From IMG/VR virus record IMGVR_UViG_3300043425_001634, positions 27,508 to 91,507 of that record: a DNA stretch of 64,000 nt; one strand, 5' to 3'. The DNA comes from a virus. The notes beneath the pieces are model-generated. The model was not told the DNA's origin, did no database searches, and saw only the letters and a program-made list of their open reading frames with translations. Positions 25,689 through 34,526 of the stretch are shown here, in pieces. Numbering within the stretch: the stretch's first letter is position 1; the number at the start of each line of letters is the position of its first letter. The translations under genes were made by a program, and so were the position numbers.

Positions 25689-26200
25689 TTGCTTTTTAGA
25701 TCAATCCATTCACTCAGTTGGATCCATTTGGTAAGGGAAGTTATTTTCTTGGGAAACAGAAAAGTGAATTCTTCCTCTAGGGATGGATTACTGTTTAGTA
25801 AGTTTAGTAGTTTTTCTAAACAACAGAGTTGATCCCATGACTCAAAATAGGCATAGGGAGTACATTGATTAATCATAAAAGAACCGATCTTGCCTTTTGA
25901 CATTTTTAGCTCCCCCTTATCACCTTTCTTTATCAAGGTAATAGTTATCGTTTCTTGCCTGGAATAAGGACATTCCAGCCATTTATCTTTACTTATGTAC
26001 TCTTCTATTTTCCACAATTTGAAGAACAAATAGTATTGCTGAACAGGATCGAGTCCAGTGATACATTTTTCATCATTTAATTTTCGGTTTAGTAACTCCC
26101 AACTGGGGACAGTAAAAACATTCGTGATCATTGCTGTGTGCTGTGTATTCAAAAGTATGTATTGTTGTTTACCAATATCATGGTAGTTTACAGCTACCAT
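25670..26200 (-). CDS. hypothetical protein, paralog of 25218-25688
   Basis: 176 residues from an ATG at 26200; a second ATG (MITNVFTVPSWELLN) is a better match to the paralog start and escapes the hairpin at 26174-26206. Shared features: PSWELLN, QYYLFFKLWKIEEYI, ETITITLIKKGDKGELKMSKGKI, CCLEKLLNLLN, KWIQLSEW. Function unknown. Confidence 0.6.
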   Translation of the reverse strand: MVAVNYHDIGKQQYILLNTQHTAMITNVFTVPSWELLNRKLNDEKCITGLDPVQQYYLFFKLWKIEEYISKDKWLECPYSRQETITITLIKKGDKGELKMSKGKIGSFMINQCTPYAYFESWDQLCCLEKLLNLLNSNPSLEEEFTFLFPKKITSLTKWIQLSEWIDLKSKWDIKE

Positions 26201-26206
26201 GATATT
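26174..26206. repeat. 13-bp inverted repeat over a start codon
   Basis: Arms 26174-26186 and 26194-26206 are perfect complements with a 7-base loop. On the minus strand the first ATG (26200) of the paralog gene lies inside the stem, so the hairpin could hide that start. Confidence 0.5.
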
Positions 26207-26215
26207 TTCTTGAGG

Positions 26216-26656
26216 TTAAGGAATGAAGGATTGTTTTCTGCCCGCTTCAGCTAAAAGATTGACTAAATCTGCTGGGTCGTTTACCCATCCTTCAACGGAG
26301 TTGTCGCTACTGTCGAATTGCGACCAAATGGTCACATACCATTCATAATAATCAGCGAATTCATCTGATTTCGACCATCGGAATTCAAAAATCACTAAAA
26401 CCGGATAAGTGACATCATTTTTTCCTTTTAGTGTACTGATTGATTCTTTTTCTATATCTACTTTGACTTTTCTGCCTGTCACCAAGAACTGATAAAGGTC
26501 TTGACCTATAACACCAGTTAGCATTTGAACCAGCACTTGAGATTCAGCTACTTTCTGACGTTTTTGTCGTTTTTGCTCTAGAATTTCTTGTTCTGTTGCT
26601 CGTTGTGCAGCGGTTTCTATTAACTGTCGAATTGATGAAAATTTTTGGTTTTTCAT
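26216..26656 (-). CDS. hypothetical protein
   Basis: 146 residues. Helical basic N-terminus (QLIETAAQRATEQEILEQKR), then a beta-rich half with EWYVTIWSQF and a closing GRKQSFIP. No family recognised. Same operon as its neighbours. Confidence 0.6.
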   Translation of the reverse strand: MKNQKFSSIRQLIETAAQRATEQEILEQKRQKRQKVAESQVLVQMLTGVIGQDLYQFLVTGRKVKVDIEKESISTLKGKNDVTYPVLVIFEFRWSKSDEFADYYEWYVTIWSQFDSSDNSVEGWVNDPADLVNLLAEAGRKQSFIP

Positions 26657-26685
26657 GGTATAATTTCCTTAATTGTGACCTCTTT

Positions 26686-26731
26686 ATCTCCAAGCAACTA
26701 ATTGCTACAAAAATTGCTTGGAGATTTTTTT
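26686..26731. terminator. intergenic hairpin
   Basis: 12-base perfect arms (ATCTCCAAGCAA / TTGCTTGGAGAT) with a 16-base loop; a T-run follows on the plus strand. Between two minus-strand genes. Confidence 0.5.
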
Positions 26732-26733
26732 AC

Positions 26734-27690
26734 TTAATAAAGCATTTCGTATCCTTGTGACTCGAAATCGTCAAGACCTGCCGAATCTGCTGCTATCGCT
26801 TGGGATCGGCGAACGTAGTCGATTCCTTCTTCTGTCGCTTCAGATTCTTCTGACTTTTCCGCTTTACTCCAGTTGAGATCCCAGCTAGAAACTTGTTCCA
26901 GCATTTCATTTATCTTCACGCGAGACTCTGGGGGCAGTAAAAGGGATTCAAAAGATCCTGCATGATAGCCAGTCATGCAGTAAAGTTTTTTTGAGGCGCT
27001 ACCCGATCCTCGTACCTCAATTTTGTATTGCGGAGCGAATGAAAACTTCGAGAAAAAACCGGTGCTGGTAACGCTTATTTTCCGCTCCGTAGCGTACCCG
27101 CGAAGCAAATCACAGAAGGCAATCTGTTGATCCTTTTTCTTTTCAATCTTTCGTGCAAAAGATCCGAAGTATGCTCCCATTTGGGCGCACAATACGCCCT
27201 TAAAGGTCAGCATTAAAGGGGTATCCTGACAGATGTTATTTTTCGCATCTAAAAATGCGATCGCGTATCGTTGGAGTAGCTGGTGGCTATCTTTATTTTC
27301 TTGATAGTATTTCCACTTTGCTTGATTCATTTTTTCTGGAAATGAATCTTTTTGGTTCCGCGCCTTCATGTGGATATCTCCTATCTTGAGGATACACAGG
27401 CGGGGTGACGCTGATACAAACAGGGGCAAGGTATCTCCACCCTGGAACCGATATTCGATGAGTTCCCACGACTCATCGGCGGCGGTGAATCCGCATTTTT
27501 CAGCATTCTCGGCAGTGATAGCCATCCCTACCACCCGACGAAATTCACCATTCACTTCCACTGGATCGGCTACGACCATAGTCTGCCCATACGGGCGAAT
27601 CCGAACGGACTCAATAAAATCACCGCCAGAGTTGAGATCGTCATAATTGGCTGTAATAGACTTTGTTGTATTGGGCATTGTATTAGGCAT
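26734..27690 (-). CDS. cyanobacterial DUF5895-like protein
   Basis: The start at 27690 (MPNTMPNTTKSITANYDD) has a GAGAAA ribosome-binding site; the longer frame from 27765 is unlikely. About 318 residues: beta-rich N-terminal half (ESVRIRPYGQTMVVADP, WELIEYRFQGGDTLPLF), then helical DSHQLLQRYAIAFLDAKN and TPLMLTFKGVLCAQMGAYFG. From memory this resembles proteins called DUF5895 on cyanobacterial plasmids; that assignment is not checked. Function unknown. Confidence 0.65.
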   Translation of the reverse strand: MPNTMPNTTKSITANYDDLNSGGDFIESVRIRPYGQTMVVADPVEVNGEFRRVVGMAITAENAEKCGFTAADESWELIEYRFQGGDTLPLFVSASPRLCILKIGDIHMKARNQKDSFPEKMNQAKWKYYQENKDSHQLLQRYAIAFLDAKNNICQDTPLMLTFKGVLCAQMGAYFGSFARKIEKKKDQQIAFCDLLRGYATERKISVTSTGFFSKFSFAPQYKIEVRGSGSASKKLYCMTGYHAGSFESLLLPPESRVKINEMLEQVSSWDLNWSKAEKSEESEATEEGIDYVRRSQAIAADSAGLDDFESQGYEMLY

Positions 27691-27761
27691 GGTATTTTTT
27701 CTCAGTAAGTGTAAGTTTTTAGTATGTTTTAGGGACTTTACCACCTGTCCAGCAGATGAGA

Positions 27762-27959
27762 TCATCTAGCGATCGCAATGAGCATTCGCAAAGTAGTCAC
27801 CAAATAAATCTTTTTTCTGGATTCCAAATTCCTAAGACAAACTTCAACATCTTTTTTGTTGAGATGAGTTTTTTCTGCGATTTGTTCGAGATTCATCGCG
27901 CAATCACCGCTTTTGATTAATTGCATGATTCTATTTTCTTCTTGATAATAATTTGACAT
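27762..27959 (-). CDS. small winged-helix-like protein
   Basis: Start MSNYYQEENRIMQLI at 27959. About 65 residues with NLEQIAEKTHLNKKDVEVCLRNL, an HTH/winged-helix arrangement of small DNA-binding proteins. It overlaps the preceding gene by 29 bases. Confidence 0.6.
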   Translation of the reverse strand: MSNYYQEENRIMQLIKSGDCAMNLEQIAEKTHLNKKDVEVCLRNLESRKKIYLVTTLRMLIAIAR

Positions 27960-28218
27960 GGCTATCCATTTCAAATGATAAAGAGAGTAACTCGTTTAAT
28001 GTCCGCTGTAAAGTTTCCGTTGGTGCAGTTTCCAGCCTTACGTTTAATCTAGGGATTATTATGGCTACGGCAAACAATTCAAAAATTAAATCACTTTTTT
28101 GCTGATTTAATTGTTGCACTGTCTCAATGTAGTCGATTAAAGTCCGCCTATCTTCGACTCGATAAATCTCTCTGCGGTATTTTTCCGCAGCGAATAACTG
28201 CTCGATCGTCAATTCCAT
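27931..28218 (-). CDS. helical hypothetical protein
   Basis: 95 residues, wholly helical, with AAEKYRREIYRVEDRRTLIDYIE and a hydrophobic middle FELFAVAIIIPRL. ATG at 28218 after a GAGGAGGT-type ribosome-binding site. Family not recognised. Confidence 0.6.
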   Translation of the reverse strand: MELTIEQLFAAEKYRREIYRVEDRRTLIDYIETVQQLNQQKSDLIFELFAVAIIIPRLNVRLETAPTETLQRTLNELLSLSFEMDSHVKLLSRRK

Positions 28219-28234
28219 TTTACTAACCTCCTCT

Positions 28235-29152
28235 TTAGGTGAAATCTAGGCTGAGTTGAACGTGACCAAGGGTAGCCAGTCTTGTTTCAATTTCGCTCTT
28301 GATATTCCCCGTCAATTTGCTGCTGGATTGCAATAAATCTTCGCCGACTCGTTTTGTCTTGGTCAGCAGAACATTAAATTTCTGGAGAGACTGTAACGCC
28401 TTGCCGCCAGGTTCAACGGATTTATTTTTAATTGCTTCTCTGACAACTTCTACCTCGATCTGATTGGCAAGCATTTCCTCTGCCGCCATTAATTTTTCGG
28501 TAAAAGATTGGACACTTTCAGTGTCATCCACATTGACGGACTCCTCTAAGTCAGAGGCGATCGACAACAAGATTTCTTGCGTTTCTTCGTTTTGTTTGTC
28601 GATCGTTTCAACCACTTTCGCCAAGTGTTTACAGACGATTGCCCCTTGTCTTCCATCCATTCCTACTGCTACTTTTGCGATCGCTCCCAGTTGAGATGTC
28701 CCAACTGTTGCAATATTTTGGAGTTTTTTCAGCAACTTGGTCGTTAGGATGCCTTCTGCTTGTTGCTGAAATAGTTCAACAACTTGAGATTTTATTCTGT
28801 CTTTGAGCTTCAATAATTTCAACAAAGCTTCGTGAGTAATGCTTGCTAAGTTTAAATCTTCATTGTTTTTAAGCCAAAAGTACGACTGGCACATCGTGTC
28901 AATTTTCTTTTGTGTCAGTTCTGCAAACCAACCGCCCCTCGCCCGCAGTTCTTTAAGCAATTGCTTTTCTTCCACCCGTAGAAGTAGAGAATTAACAGCT
29001 TCCACTAAAAGCTTGCATTTTTGATAGTAAGCTAGGTTCATTTTCGACTCAGGGTTATTGATTTCATCGTTTTGATGATTTTGATGATTTCTTGCCACGC
29101 TACCACCGTTAAATTGACGATCGTACTCTTGGTTGATTACTTGAGCCAGCAT
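28235..29152 (-). CDS. coiled-coil hypothetical protein with clamp-motif tail
   Basis: 305 residues, mostly helical; polar Asn/His-rich start, then SLLLRVEEKQLLKELRARGGW and long helices. It ends HVQLSLDFT, close to the six-residue type of beta-clamp-binding motif. No enzymatic motif. It may be a partner of replication or of the SAP/SWIM protein upstream. Confidence 0.6.
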   Translation of the reverse strand: MLAQVINQEYDRQFNGGSVARNHQNHQNDEINNPESKMNLAYYQKCKLLVEAVNSLLLRVEEKQLLKELRARGGWFAELTQKKIDTMCQSYFWLKNNEDLNLASITHEALLKLLKLKDRIKSQVVELFQQQAEGILTTKLLKKLQNIATVGTSQLGAIAKVAVGMDGRQGAIVCKHLAKVVETIDKQNEETQEILLSIASDLEESVNVDDTESVQSFTEKLMAAEEMLANQIEVEVVREAIKNKSVEPGGKALQSLQKFNVLLTKTKRVGEDLLQSSSKLTGNIKSEIETRLATLGHVQLSLDFT

Positions 29153-29187
29153 GATTGTTTCCCTTTGTTTGATTTACTGTTTTAGGC

Positions 29188-29208
29188 AGTCCCGGAAAAA
29201 CCGGGACT
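29188..29208. terminator. GC-rich hairpin after the SAP/SWIM gene
   Basis: AGTCCCGG-AAAAA-CCGGGACT, perfect 8-base arms, followed on the plus strand by a T-run. Between two minus-strand genes. Confidence 0.5.
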
Positions 29209-29216
29209 TTGTTTTT

Positions 29217-30569
29217 TTACGAACCTTTTTTGATTTCTTCGAGTTTTTCGAGTTTTTTGATTAAAGCCTCATTGCCTTTCTTGAGTTCGGCGTACCCGAT
29301 TTTGAGGGTTGTTCCAAACTCCTCGTCAACCAGGAGCCTTAGCAACCCATTCTTACGGCAAAATTGGATTAACTGAGCGCGTACCTGGCATTCTTTAAGT
29401 GTGGGCTTTAATAGTTTTTCGTATGCCTTGACATGGGCGCACTTTTTCCCGTACTTATAAGCAGCGCAGTCGCACTCTGTCTTGATGTCACCTGCAATTA
29501 TTTCGTGAAAAGATACCTGATTATTGGCTTTTTCTCGAATCACCGAATACAAAACGTGATGCATTTTGTATTCGGTGGGGAATACCCAGAAGTATTCCCC
29601 ATCAATTACGGCGTCGGGTTCTCGGCTAGGCGCTTGAACAACAAGAGAAGACAGCATTACAACGTAATGACCGGAATAACCTTCTGTTAAGGTGGGAACG
29701 TAACGACAGTCCCACTCATGCACCTGATGTTCTACTGCGTTTATGTGATGAACCCATCCCGGCTCATCCTCTGTGCGCGGTTCTTTTCGCACGACTTTGA
29801 TCTTTGGGGAGACGTGGTGATAAATGTGATCCGTTTGGGTAAATTTCCCCAGCAAATCACCCTTTTTTCCCTGCAAAGACTCAAGTCCCATCTCTTTGGC
29901 TTCATGCTCTGGCGCAAATACAAACACTAGCGTCTCTGACTGAAGACCATTGTCTAAATCCCGATAATACTGATTTTCTACAGGCTTGTAATTGCTCCGT
30001 ATGTAACTGGCGACTTCTTTCCAGCCATTAAATCGGTAAACCATCTCGGATATAATGACCTGATAGCTGTCTCCGCTCTTGTAGAGTGAAATCTCCGCAA
30101 AACGGACTTTATGAGGATTGATATGCAGTATTTCCCCAAAATGAGGAAACTTAATAAATTTTGCCAAAAAAGCAGGAATGTAGCTGACTTCGTAGAGGGA
30201 TGCCACAACTTTTTTGTGTCCCCAGTTTTTCTCCACCCATACTTTCTTGGGACAAAGATTTTCTTTGATCCAGAACTTATAATCTTGCCACTCGGTCAGC
30301 CCTTCGGGGGGATACGCAGCAGGCAAGTTAAATTTTTTGTCCTCAAAATCGTATGTGTCTGTAGCTGCTGTGGCTGTGTCAATCTTCTTCTTCAGTGCAT
30401 CCAATATTGAGGCTCTAGTTCCTGATGCGGATACGCCTGCCGCTTTTGCGTAGGCTCTCAATTGATTCCAACCTAGAGACTGGATTTCTTCCCAGTCAGG
30501 TGCGGTAAACCCACCGTCGCTTGATTGAGATATGTTAGAATTGACTTGATGAGAAAATTCAGATAACAT
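29217..30569 (-). CDS. SAP-domain and SWIM zinc-finger protein
   Basis: 450 residues. Residues 25-65 form a SAP/HeH DNA-binding module (DWEEIQSLGWNQLRAYAKAAG, then TRASILDALKKK). Near residue 370 is a SWIM finger, CDCAAYKYGKKCAH (CxC..CxH), a zinc fold that binds DNA or proteins. The region between is beta-rich with several WH/YH motifs. A second SWIM protein occurs at 52758. Role not known; DNA binding is likely. Confidence 0.75.
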   Translation of the reverse strand: MLSEFSHQVNSNISQSSDGGFTAPDWEEIQSLGWNQLRAYAKAAGVSASGTRASILDALKKKIDTATAATDTYDFEDKKFNLPAAYPPEGLTEWQDYKFWIKENLCPKKVWVEKNWGHKKVVASLYEVSYIPAFLAKFIKFPHFGEILHINPHKVRFAEISLYKSGDSYQVIISEMVYRFNGWKEVASYIRSNYKPVENQYYRDLDNGLQSETLVFVFAPEHEAKEMGLESLQGKKGDLLGKFTQTDHIYHHVSPKIKVVRKEPRTEDEPGWVHHINAVEHQVHEWDCRYVPTLTEGYSGHYVVMLSSLVVQAPSREPDAVIDGEYFWVFPTEYKMHHVLYSVIREKANNQVSFHEIIAGDIKTECDCAAYKYGKKCAHVKAYEKLLKPTLKECQVRAQLIQFCRKNGLLRLLVDEEFGTTLKIGYAELKKGNEALIKKLEKLEEIKKGS

Positions 30570-30672
30570 AATTTAGTTAGCTTCTCTGTTTTTAAGTTTG
30601 CAGATTCCTGAGATTTAGCGAAGGAAACGGATTGGAATCCGCTTGCAGGCTTAACCACAGGTTGTTTTGAAC

Positions 30673-30716
30673 ACCCATCCCGGTTCGGTCGCCAAACTTT
30701 TCCGGGATGGGTTTTT
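30673..30716 (+). terminator. hairpin with T-run in a leader region
   Basis: Arms ACCCATCCCGG / CCGGGATGGGT (30673-30683, 30702-30712) followed by TTTTT on the plus strand. On the minus strand it lies upstream of the SAP/SWIM gene and may shape its leader. Confidence 0.5.
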
Positions 30717-30764
30717 AATTCATGTTTTTTATGATACACGGTCTACCGTACATCGTCAACTCCT

Positions 30765-31388
30765 TTAGGCGACAATTTTAATTTTTTTTATCCGCTGACT
30801 CAGATCCTTCTCCCCACAAGGCTTTTGTCGCTTATTAACTCTTTGAGAATTTTGGATCGCTGCAATCCATTCCATATCACCACCAGTCCCATCTTCATTC
30901 AATAGGTTGAGCAGTTTACGCGCCCGGTAGTTCGTCTCTGCTGTTAGGTGCGGTTCGGAAAGCCCAGCACACCAATCTTGTACTGTTCGGTAAGAGACGC
31001 CTAATAGATGCCCAAACCCTACCTGAGTCAATCCTGCTTTTTTTATCAGATACCGCAAATCATAGTCTGGATCGCTGATTGGCTTTTTTGCCATCACTTT
31101 TTCGATCTCCTTAATTCCATATTTTTTACAACCAGATCGCCCAGAGAGCAAAATTTTTAGGTCGTAAACCGATAACCCTAGGATTTCCCCTAGGGATTGC
31201 CACTGGTCAAGAGTTAACCTCCATTCGACCTTTCCCCCTATCCAGTTAAAAACAGTCTGGTTAGACGGTGGCTTGCCCAATTTTTTGTCCTCCCACACCT
31301 CAAATATGTATAGGTGTAAATGGCTAGGTAGTATCTGCCGCTTTTGCAAGTATAACTCAAAATGATTTGAATTGGAATCGATGTTCAT
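30765..31388 (-). CDS. HTH transcriptional regulator
   Basis: The ATG at 31388 has AAGGA seven bases upstream. About 207 residues. The C-terminal part has an XRE HTH: LRYLIKKAGLTQVGFGHLLG followed by VSYRTVQDWCAGL. The N-terminal part also contains an HTH-like segment (NQTVFNWIGGKVEWRLTLDQW). The tail is basic. Likely the regulator of the 21.9-31.4 kb operon. Confidence 0.7.
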   Translation of the reverse strand: MNIDSNSNHFELYLQKRQILPSHLHLYIFEVWEDKKLGKPPSNQTVFNWIGGKVEWRLTLDQWQSLGEILGLSVYDLKILLSGRSGCKKYGIKEIEKVMAKKPISDPDYDLRYLIKKAGLTQVGFGHLLGVSYRTVQDWCAGLSEPHLTAETNYRARKLLNLLNEDGTGGDMEWIAAIQNSQRVNKRQKPCGEKDLSQRIKKIKIVA

Positions 31389-31775
31389 GGTATGATCCTT
31401 CTTGTGCAAAACCGAGAGGGATGAGGCGACTATGCCGCCCCATTCCTCTCGCTCCTATCAAAGCAGGGGATTATGAAAATCCCATGAATGAGCAAAGATC
31501 AGTAGTTTTTCGGATGTCCCCTGCTTTATTTCTAGAATAAAGAATAATTTAAGATTCGTAATAAAGATTTGTGTAGCTTAAACTGAAGTCATTCCGACTT
31601 TGAGTGCTTTATCGCAAACCTGAAATAATTGAAGCGGATACAGAAAATGTCGATTTTACGTTACAAAAGTGCTTAAAAGCAAAATGATCTTAAGGAAGCG
31701 GCTACGGGTCATTTTGCTTTTATCTAGCGGGCTTATTTCCTTATCTAGCGTGTAAGCCTCAAGAATAACCCATAT
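31389..31775. other. intergenic region with hairpins and short repeats
   Basis: No gene. Contains an 11-base inverted repeat (31460-31470 with 31517-31527), a terminator-like hairpin AGCAAAATGA/TCATTTTGCT with T-run (31678-31721, plus strand), and three copies of ATCTAG(C/T)G (near 31722, 31743 and 31771). The spaced repeats could be binding sites; nothing ties them to an origin. Confidence 0.45.
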
Positions 31776-32217
31776 CTAGTGGGTAATCTCTAAAGATAAG
31801 GATAATTGAGTGAAGTTTGGTAGCGAGATCGCTCGTTCAACTGCTTGGGTCTTTTTCTCGGAAATCCCCCAGTAGGCAGAAGCTTGGCTTGAGTTCCACT
31901 CCAGGCATCGAAAGTCAGCTTCGGGTAATTGGCGAATATCTAGCGCTTTTGTCTCGCAACCGAGGCACTTAATAATTTCATCGCCCAAACACTTGGACAG
32001 CATAGGGATTATGGCATTACCGATTTCTCTAAATCCATGCCAGATTGTCCGGTGGAAATGAAACCAATCTGGGGAAGTGTGCAATCTTGCGGCTTCACGA
32101 ATTGTAATACATCTCGGTTCCCGGTAGTGAATTGGCCGGGGGCGGTGTGCGATCCTTTTCTGCTCCAGTACCCGCTCCACAGCCTGAGAATAAATCGATC
32201 GCGATCGGTCGTTGCAT
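31776..32217 (-). pseudogene. internally deleted DNA cytosine-C5 methyltransferase
   Basis: From an ATG at 32217 the frame reads MQRPIAIDLFSGCGAGTGAE, the motif I start of a C5 methylase, then continues for about 20 codons and stops. The overlapping frame (31776-32180) encodes the C-terminal end: EPRCITIREAARLHTSPDWF and GFREIGNAIIP (motifs IX-X). Everything between, including the catalytic PCQ and target recognition domain, is missing, and the two parts are in different frames. This is a deletion relic, not an active enzyme. Confidence 0.8.
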
Positions 32218-32320
32218 TTTTTACTCTATTTATTTATTGTCAATACTTGCATATTGTACATTAAAGTTTAACAAACTTGTTTTTTTGATTTTAAACAATT
32301 AGACAAAAGTATAATCAATA

Positions 32321-32349
32321 TTGACAGTGTATTTATTTTTTCTTATTAT
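32321..32349 (+). promoter_or_regulatory. strong promoter for tmk-dnaN
   Basis: TTGACA (32321-32326), 17 bases, TATTAT (32344-32349), near-consensus, 43 bases before the tmk ATG. Confidence 0.75.
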
Positions 32350-32391
32350 TGAAAATAAATTATAGCTTTAGCAGCATTTTTGCTCAACACA

Positions 32392-33006
32392 ATGAAAGGA
32401 AAGTTAATTGTTTTTGAAGGCATTGAAGGCAGCGGTAAAACCACTCAAATCAAACTAACTCAATCATGGCTACAAAGTCAAGGGTATTCGGTTGAATGTA
32501 CACGCGAACCAGGTGGCACCGAGTTAGGTCAGCAAATAAGGCAAATATTATTAGATTCCAATCAGGCGGTTTCTAATAAAACTGAATTATTACTTTACAT
32601 GGCAGATCGCGCACATCACATAGAAACCAAGATCATCCCACTCTTAAATGAAGGCAAGATTGTTTTATGCGATCGCTTCATATACTCGACTCTTGCTTAT
32701 CAAGGATTTGGCCGGAGGATTCCTGTAGGCTTGATCGATCGACTTAACTATTTTACTTGTGCTGATGTTTCTCTTGATTTAATTTTCTGGCTAGACATAT
32801 CACCAGAAAAAGGTATTCAGCGAGCAAAGTCAAGAAGTAAGCTAGATCGGATGGAATCTGAAAGCTTATCCTTTCATCAAAAAGTTTGCAGCGGATATGG
32901 CAAGATATTTGACAATTTAGACATAGTTCATAAGATAGATGCGGAAATGCCCGCCGAAGATGTCAACATAAAAATACAAGCAATTTTAGCTCAATACTTA
33001 ATATGA
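32392..33006 (+). CDS. tmk: thymidylate kinase
   Basis: Phosphorylates dTMP to dTDP with ATP. About 204 residues from the ATG at 32392 (a TTG at 32380 is an alternative). P-loop FEGIEGSGKTTQ, CTREPGGTELG, and the DR(Y/F) substrate motif CDRFIYSTLAYQG, all in normal spacing. First gene after a strong promoter, coupled to the next gene by an ATGA overlap. With ThyX and NrdJ it feeds phage DNA synthesis. Confidence 0.92.
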   Translation: MKGKLIVFEGIEGSGKTTQIKLTQSWLQSQGYSVECTREPGGTELGQQIRQILLDSNQAVSNKTELLLYMADRAHHIETKIIPLLNEGKIVLCDRFIYSTLAYQGFGRRIPVGLIDRLNYFTCADVSLDLIFWLDISPEKGIQRAKSRSKLDRMESESLSFHQKVCSGYGKIFDNLDIVHKIDAEMPAEDVNIKIQAILAQYLI

Positions 33007-33221
33007 AGAAAGAGAAATCAGGATACTGGCTTTTTCGGGAAACTTTATACATTGTGGGTGACTTTAGTTACGAAGATTTTACAAATAATCGTCCATTTTG
33101 TAAATTTTCAGGTTATTGTTTTTTAAGTCATCCTAGATGGAGAAAAAGCGATTTACAGTGGCGGCAAGTCATAAAAAACGGCAAACAAATATCTTGTTTT
33201 TTGTCGCCACACAAGAACTGA
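33003..33221 (+). CDS. small hypothetical protein between tmk and dnaN
   Basis: 72 residues, ATG overlapping the tmk stop (ATGA). Aromatic and basic (MKKEKSGYWLFRETLY, SHPRWRKSDLQWRQVIKNG). No family recognised. Translational coupling supports that it is real. Confidence 0.6.
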   Translation: MKKEKSGYWLFRETLYIVGDFSYEDFTNNRPFCKFSGYCFLSHPRWRKSDLQWRQVIKNGKQISCFLSPHKN

Positions 33222-33273
33222 TCGCAAAACTTTGTTAAAATTACAGTTATCACCTACCACTCTGGAGTTACCT

Positions 33274-34410
33274 ATGAAATTTACTTGCAAACAATCTGAT
33301 TTTAATGTAGCGCTATCTGCCGTCAGCCGCGCTATTCCTTCTCAGCCAAGTCATCCGATATTGGCTAATATTTTGATTAAAATAAAAGAAAAACAGTCGA
33401 TTCAAGTGATGGCTTATGACTTGAGTCTGGGTATTTTTGCGACTTTTCTTGCTGAAGTAGAAGACGATGATCGAAGCTGCATTACTTTACCAGCTAAATT
33501 ATTGACTAGCATAGTGTCTCACTTATCTGATGAAGATATTACCTTAGAATCTTTGCCAGGAACAAATATAGTGGAGATTACTAGCTCTACAGGAAAATAT
33601 CAAATTCAAGGTCTGGATGCCGAAGAATACCCCGCCTTACCTGATGTCAACAATCAAAATTCTTTGACGTTACCAGTTGAATTTTTTAATCAGGGATTAA
33701 ATGCTGCATTATTCGCTGTTAGTCCGGATGAAACAAAGCGGGTATTGACAGGATTGCATTTAATTGTTTCTCTCGAAAGATTAGAATTTGCTGCCACTGA
33801 CGGCCATCGACTCGCAATGATTGAGATACCTAGAGATGTCGATTCAATTGAAATGGAAGACGCAGATTTTTTTGAGGCTACAATTCCAGGTCGAGCATTA
33901 AAAGAATTGGCAAAGATAATTGGCTCAAGTAATGCCGAATCTTTGTCCATAGCATTTGAATCAAATCAAATCGCTTTTGGCATTGGAGAACAAAAAATGA
34001 TCAGCCGAATTCTTAAGGGCAAATACCCAGATTATAAGCAATTGATACCCACTCAATTCAATAAAACAGTGACAATTAATCGAAAAAAAATTATTGGCGC
34101 ATTAGAGCGAATTTCGATTTTGACTGCAACTTGTGCTCTTTTGCGTATCAGCGAATCGGATCAGTGTGTTTATGTTACCTCTGAAGCTAAAGATATCGGC
34201 ATTGGAGAAGAAATCGTTTTTGCCCAAGTAACAGGAGGCGAACTAAGTTTAAGCCTTGCCCCTAAATACGCCATTGAATCTTTAAAGCACTTAGAGGCAG
34301 AAGAAGTGCAAATTCATATTAACTCTGCTAAATCTCCAGTTGTTTTTACCCATCTAACTGGAGCAAGTGTAGTTCATCTGTTAATGCCTATCCAATCGCG
34401 ATCGCTATAA
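33274..34410 (+). CDS. dnaN: DNA polymerase III beta sliding clamp
   Basis: The ATG at 33274 (MKFTCKQSDFNVALSAVSRAI) has TGGAG six bases upstream; the frame upstream is not DnaN. About 378 residues with all three clamp domains: PILANILIKI, ATDGHRLAMIEIP (about 173-185), RILKGKYPDYKQLIP and the C-terminal LLMPIQSR. A phage- or plasmid-carried clamp is uncommon and suggests its own clamp-tethered machinery; several neighbours carry clamp-binding QLxLF peptides. Confidence 0.93.
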   Translation: MKFTCKQSDFNVALSAVSRAIPSQPSHPILANILIKIKEKQSIQVMAYDLSLGIFATFLAEVEDDDRSCITLPAKLLTSIVSHLSDEDITLESLPGTNIVEITSSTGKYQIQGLDAEEYPALPDVNNQNSLTLPVEFFNQGLNAALFAVSPDETKRVLTGLHLIVSLERLEFAATDGHRLAMIEIPRDVDSIEMEDADFFEATIPGRALKELAKIIGSSNAESLSIAFESNQIAFGIGEQKMISRILKGKYPDYKQLIPTQFNKTVTINRKKIIGALERISILTATCALLRISESDQCVYVTSEAKDIGIGEEIVFAQVTGGELSLSLAPKYAIESLKHLEAEEVQIHINSAKSPVVFTHLTGASVVHLLMPIQSRSL

Positions 34411-34453
34411 TTCTATAATTTACGCTATATCCAAAACTAATCAGCCTTTCAAT

Positions 34454-34484
34454 CCTGCCCTAAGCAAAACAGGCAGGTTTTTTT
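34454..34484 (+). terminator. terminator after dnaN
   Basis: CCTGCC / GGCAGG stem with a 12-base loop and a T-run of seven. Confidence 0.7.
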
Positions 34485-34526
34485 GTGCTAAACTTAATTT
34501 ATTGGGAAATAGTTTTAGGTGTCAAC

